DNA from: RGIG5952 sp045627605
Lineage (GTDB): Bacteria > Verrucomicrobiota > Kiritimatiellia > RFP12 > JAAYLN01
Length of the DNA: 18,057 bases
Direction of reading: 5' to 3'
Assembly (NCBI GenBank): GCA_045627605.1
Contig: JAZQOA010000099.1
Location: forward strand, 1 to 18,057
The first letter of the stretch is position 1. Every line of letters begins with the position of its first letter. Below, in pieces: positions 15,906 to 18,057 of this stretch. Position numbers and translations under genes: made by a program. The notes beneath the pieces are model-generated. The model was not told the origin of the DNA. It worked only from the letters and a program-made list of their open reading frames with translations, and made no database searches.

Positions 15906-16544
15906 ATGAAATACAAGCAATACAAAAACGAGGAGACACGCTCATCGGTTCTGCGCGACATCCTCAATCCCGAAAACCAAGCCGGCTGGGCGAGGTTCTT
16001 CGACATGTATTCCGGTTTCGTCTTCGGCACGGCGATTGCCGCGGGCCTCAAAGACAACGAAGCGGACGAAATCGTCCAGTCCGTCATGCTGGCGATCGTC
16101 AGGAACGACAACATCGCGCACTACGACCCGTCAAAAGGCCCCTTCAGGGCTTGGTTGGCGCAACTTGTGAAATGGCGGATAGCCGATTTCAAGCGAAAGG
16201 AGCAGGCGCAGTCAAAGATCCAGCTCCTCGCCCCCAGTCAACTCGAAGGTCTTGAAGCCCCTCCGCAACCGGGCAAGTCCGGTCTGCTCCCAGATATCGA
16301 ATGGATCGCCGCCGTGACAACGGAGACATTGAAAAGACTCAACGCCGATGTCGCCCCCGGCCATTTCAAAATCTACCACGCCGCCACCATCGAAGGGCTG
16401 GCAACCGAATCCATCATGAACCTCTTCCATGTCTCGCGCGACAACATTTACCAGATCAAGCGCCGGGTGAACCTTCGGTTCAAGGAGATTTTCGCGCAAG
16501 TCATCAGGGAAATGGACAACCCGCGACTTCCGCGCCAACCGTGA
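15906..16544 (+). CDS. ECF-like RNA polymerase sigma factor (sigma-70 family)
   Basis: This gene encodes 212 residues from the ATG at 15906; an in-frame TTG at 15900 is less likely. Region 2 spans about 15-100: WARFFDMYSGFVFGTAIAAGL, DNEADEIVQSVMLAIV (the conserved core-binding helix) and PFRAWLAQLVKWRIADFKRKEQ (the -10 recognition helix). Region 4 spans about 150-205, with a helix-turn-helix in ATESIMNLFHVSRDNIYQIKRR and a basic recognition helix. The two-domain layout without region 3 is that of extracytoplasmic-function sigma factors, of the kind common in PVC bacteria. No anti-sigma gene is adjacent. It diverges from the secreted beta-helix gene and lies 38 bp before the MATE gene, so either could be in its regulon; this is inference only. 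Confidence 0.85.
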   Translation: MKYKQYKNEETRSSVLRDILNPENQAGWARFFDMYSGFVFGTAIAAGLKDNEADEIVQSVMLAIVRNDNIAHYDPSKGPFRAWLAQLVKWRIADFKRKEQAQSKIQLLAPSQLEGLEAPPQPGKSGLLPDIEWIAAVTTETLKRLNADVAPGHFKIYHAATIEGLATESIMNLFHVSRDNIYQIKRRVNLRFKEIFAQVIREMDNPRLPRQP

Positions 16545-16545
16545 T

Positions 16546-16574
16546 TTGACAATAAAAATTCGAGCCATTAAACT
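16546..16574 (+). promoter_or_regulatory. Sigma-70-type promoter of MATE gene, likely leaderless
   Basis: A perfect TTGACA (16546-16551), a spacer of exactly 17 bases and TAAACT (16569-16574, 4 of 6 matches) start immediately after the sigma-gene stop. The ATG of the transporter follows 8 bases later, and no Shine-Dalgarno is present, so the transcript would start at or within a couple of bases of the start codon. Confidence 0.55.
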
Positions 16575-16582
16575 TTTTCACT

Positions 16583-18057
16583 ATGTTTTTTGACTCGATA
16601 AAGTCCTTTTTCAGGAAAAAGCCAGCCAAACCGCGCGCAAATGGCGGCTACAGGCATGTCGTGAGAATCGCGCTGCCCATGGTCCTGGGCAACGCGGCCT
16701 TCACGATCATGCAGTTCACCGACCGCGTGCTCCTGGCCCATTATTCCAGCGAGGCCATCCAGGCGGCGCTGCCCGCCGGCATCCTGACCTTCTCGCTCCT
16801 GTCGTTCTTCGCCTCCCTCGCCGGCTACGCGGGGACTTTCGTCTCGCAATATTACGGTGCAAACGACTTGAAAGGCTGCGCCAAGGCCTGCGTCGGCGGC
16901 GTGGCGATGTCCTTCCTCTTCCTGCCGGCCTTCGCCCTGATGATCCCGCTCTGCCCCTGGCTGATGTCCCTCGCCGGCCACTCCGAGAACCTCCTGGCCG
17001 CCGAAAAGGAATACTCCTTCTGGATGATCATGACGGGCGTTCCCCTCTCCCTCCACTGGGTGCTCAACGGCTACCTCGTGGGACGCAACAAGGTCGTCGC
17101 GGCAACGGTCGTTTCGACCGCCGGCTGCTTCATCAACATCGGTCTCGACATTCTCTTCATCTTCGGCTACTGGGGCTGTCCGCGCATGGGCATCGGCGGC
17201 GCCGCCTTCGCCACGTTTCTCTCGCAAATCGCCGGCATCTTCCTCTTCGCCGCCGCCATCGTGGCGGACGGGGAAACACGCGCCCTGCCCTGGCGCGAGC
17301 TCTGGCGCCCCGACTGGCGCCTTATGAAGCGCATCGCGAAGTTTGGCCTTCCCTCGGGCTTCGCCATGCTCAGCGACTCGAGTTCTTTCGCCGTCTTCTC
17401 GCTCCTTCTCGGGCGCTTCGACGCGCTCTCCCTCGCCACAAGCAACGTCGTCCTCAGCATCAACAGCATGGCGATCTCCCCGCTCATGGGCTTCGGCAAC
17501 GCCGCCTCCGTGCTGGTCGGCCAGTTCCAGGGCGCCCACAAGGGCAATCTCGCCATGAAGGCGGGCTGGCGCTGCCTGCACCTCGGCTGGCTCTACATGG
17601 TCTTCATCGGCCTCGTCTTCCTCTTCTTCTCGGAGCAGCTCCTCGGCCTGTTCCGTTCGCCCGACTCCGCCTACACCGTCGCGGAGATGGTCAAGCTCGG
17701 CAAGCTGCTGCTCTTCTTCTGCGTGTGCTGGGGGATGTTCGACACCATGAACGTCGTCCTGATCGGCGGCCTCCGCGGCGCGGGCGACACGCGCTTCGTC
17801 TTCTTCGCCCTCCTCCTCGTGAGCTGGGTCTTCTGGGTGCCCTCCGAACTCCTGGCCGTCTGCGTCTTCGGCGGCACCGTCGTCACCGCCTGGCTTTTCA
17901 TGCTCGCCGCCATCGTGATTTTCTCGGCGGTATTCTTCTGGCGCTGGAAAGACGGCAAATGGAAGAAAATCGACGTCATCGGCGACGGGCGGCCCCCCCG
18001 TCCCCCCCCCCGCCCCCCTCCTCAAAAGCCCCCACAACGACCTCACCCCCCCCCAAC
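16583..18057 (+). CDS. MATE-family multidrug/cation antiporter, 3' end not resolved
   Basis: The frame opens at ATG 16583 and runs 491 codons to the window edge without a stop. The protein has about 12 hydrophobic segments. HVVRIALPMVLGNAAFTIMQ near the start, DRVLLAHYS, VSQYYGANDLKG, the central NKVVAATVVSTAGCFINIGLD and GIGGAAFATFLSQ segments, and GGLRGAGDTRFVFF near residue 400 are characteristic of MATE/COG0534 exporters, which expel drugs or metabolites using a Na+ or H+ gradient across the inner membrane. MATE proteins usually have 440-480 residues. The recognisable protein ends near residue 469 (WKKIDVIGDG), and the remaining codons are a Pro-rich read of a C-rich tract. A lost stop from sequencing or assembly error is likely; a real Pro-rich tail is less likely. 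Confidence 0.9.
   Translation, partial: MFFDSIKSFFRKKPAKPRANGGYRHVVRIALPMVLGNAAFTIMQFTDRVLLAHYSSEAIQAALPAGILTFSLLSFFASLAGYAGTFVSQYYGANDLKGCAKACVGGVAMSFLFLPAFALMIPLCPWLMSLAGHSENLLAAEKEYSFWMIMTGVPLSLHWVLNGYLVGRNKVVAATVVSTAGCFINIGLDILFIFGYWGCPRMGIGGAAFATFLSQIAGIFLFAAAIVADGETRALPWRELWRPDWRLMKRIAKFGLPSGFAMLSDSSSFAVFSLLLGRFDALSLATSNVVLSINSMAISPLMGFGNAASVLVGQFQGAHKGNLAMKAGWRCLHLGWLYMVFIGLVFLFFSEQLLGLFRSPDSAYTVAEMVKLGKLLLFFCVCWGMFDTMNVVLIGGLRGAGDTRFVFFALLLVSWVFWVPSELLAVCVFGGTVVTAWLFMLAAIVIFSAVFFWRWKDGKWKKIDVIGDGRPPRPPPRPPPQKPPQRPHPPP
17991..18057. repeat. C-rich low-complexity tract at window end
   Basis: This stretch is dominated by runs of 5-10 C on the plus strand, unlike any other part of the window. 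It includes no stop in the MATE frame. It may be a degraded contig end or an assembly artefact, so coding calls in it should not be trusted. Confidence 0.75.

Noticed and set aside
15732..15920. N-terminal extension of the beta-helix protein to an upstream start
   Set aside because: It would bury a clear signal peptide 63 residues inside the protein and cover the promoter boxes; the ATG at 15731 fits better.
16568..18046. Long open frame of 492 codons on the minus strand, opposite the MATE gene
   Set aside because: It is charged and Glu/Asp/His-rich with no recognisable domain, and it mirrors a well-supported membrane protein gene. High GC leaves few stops on the antisense strand.

Overview
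The window looks like a piece of a GC-rich bacterial chromosome from the PVC superphylum (Kiritimatiellota, Lentisphaerota or a relative, plausibly gut-associated). This is an inference from gene content: a secreted thrombospondin-type-3 calcium-repeat protein, a long multi-module right-handed beta-helix protein, an ECF-like sigma factor, a GH29 fucosidase with a Gfo/Idh/MocA oxidoreductase, and proteins resembling type III secretion (T3S) chaperones. No rRNA, tRNA, CRISPR array or insertion sequence was found.

Left part (1-4099, + strand): the 3' end of a large secreted protein, followed by three small exported proteins (1984, 2771, 3428). The first two are clear paralogues. A 34-codon remnant of the large protein's C-terminal tail sits just before the second and overlaps it exactly as the full gene overlaps the first. 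The second gene shares a 50-bp identical block with the first and a 28-bp identical signal-peptide block with the third, so the cluster has been shuffled. Base composition drops abruptly inside the large gene near position 1240 and recovers after about 2640.

Sugar cassette (4120-7535): a cytoplasmic GH29 alpha-L-fucosidase and a GNAT acetyltransferase form a minus-strand operon, divergent from a Gfo/Idh/MocA dehydrogenase. A 51-bp spacer between them holds two opposed extended -10 promoters inside a perfect 7-bp inverted repeat.

Central locus (7554-12166, minus strand): two small acidic CesT-like proteins followed, almost without gaps, by a 1237-residue protein with no signal peptide and a disordered Pro/Gly/Glu-rich N-terminus. 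This is the layout of a T3S chaperone-chaperone-effector operon, with no secretion apparatus genes in view. It is the best candidate here for an undescribed system.

Right part (12312-18057): a secreted protein of 1139 residues with three beta-helix modules (minus), a divergent ECF-like sigma factor, and a MATE-family transporter running off the end of the window through a C-rich low-complexity stretch. Three genes (acetyltransferase, beta-helix protein, MATE) have promoter-like elements placed so that transcription would begin at or next to the start codon, suggesting leaderless mRNAs.
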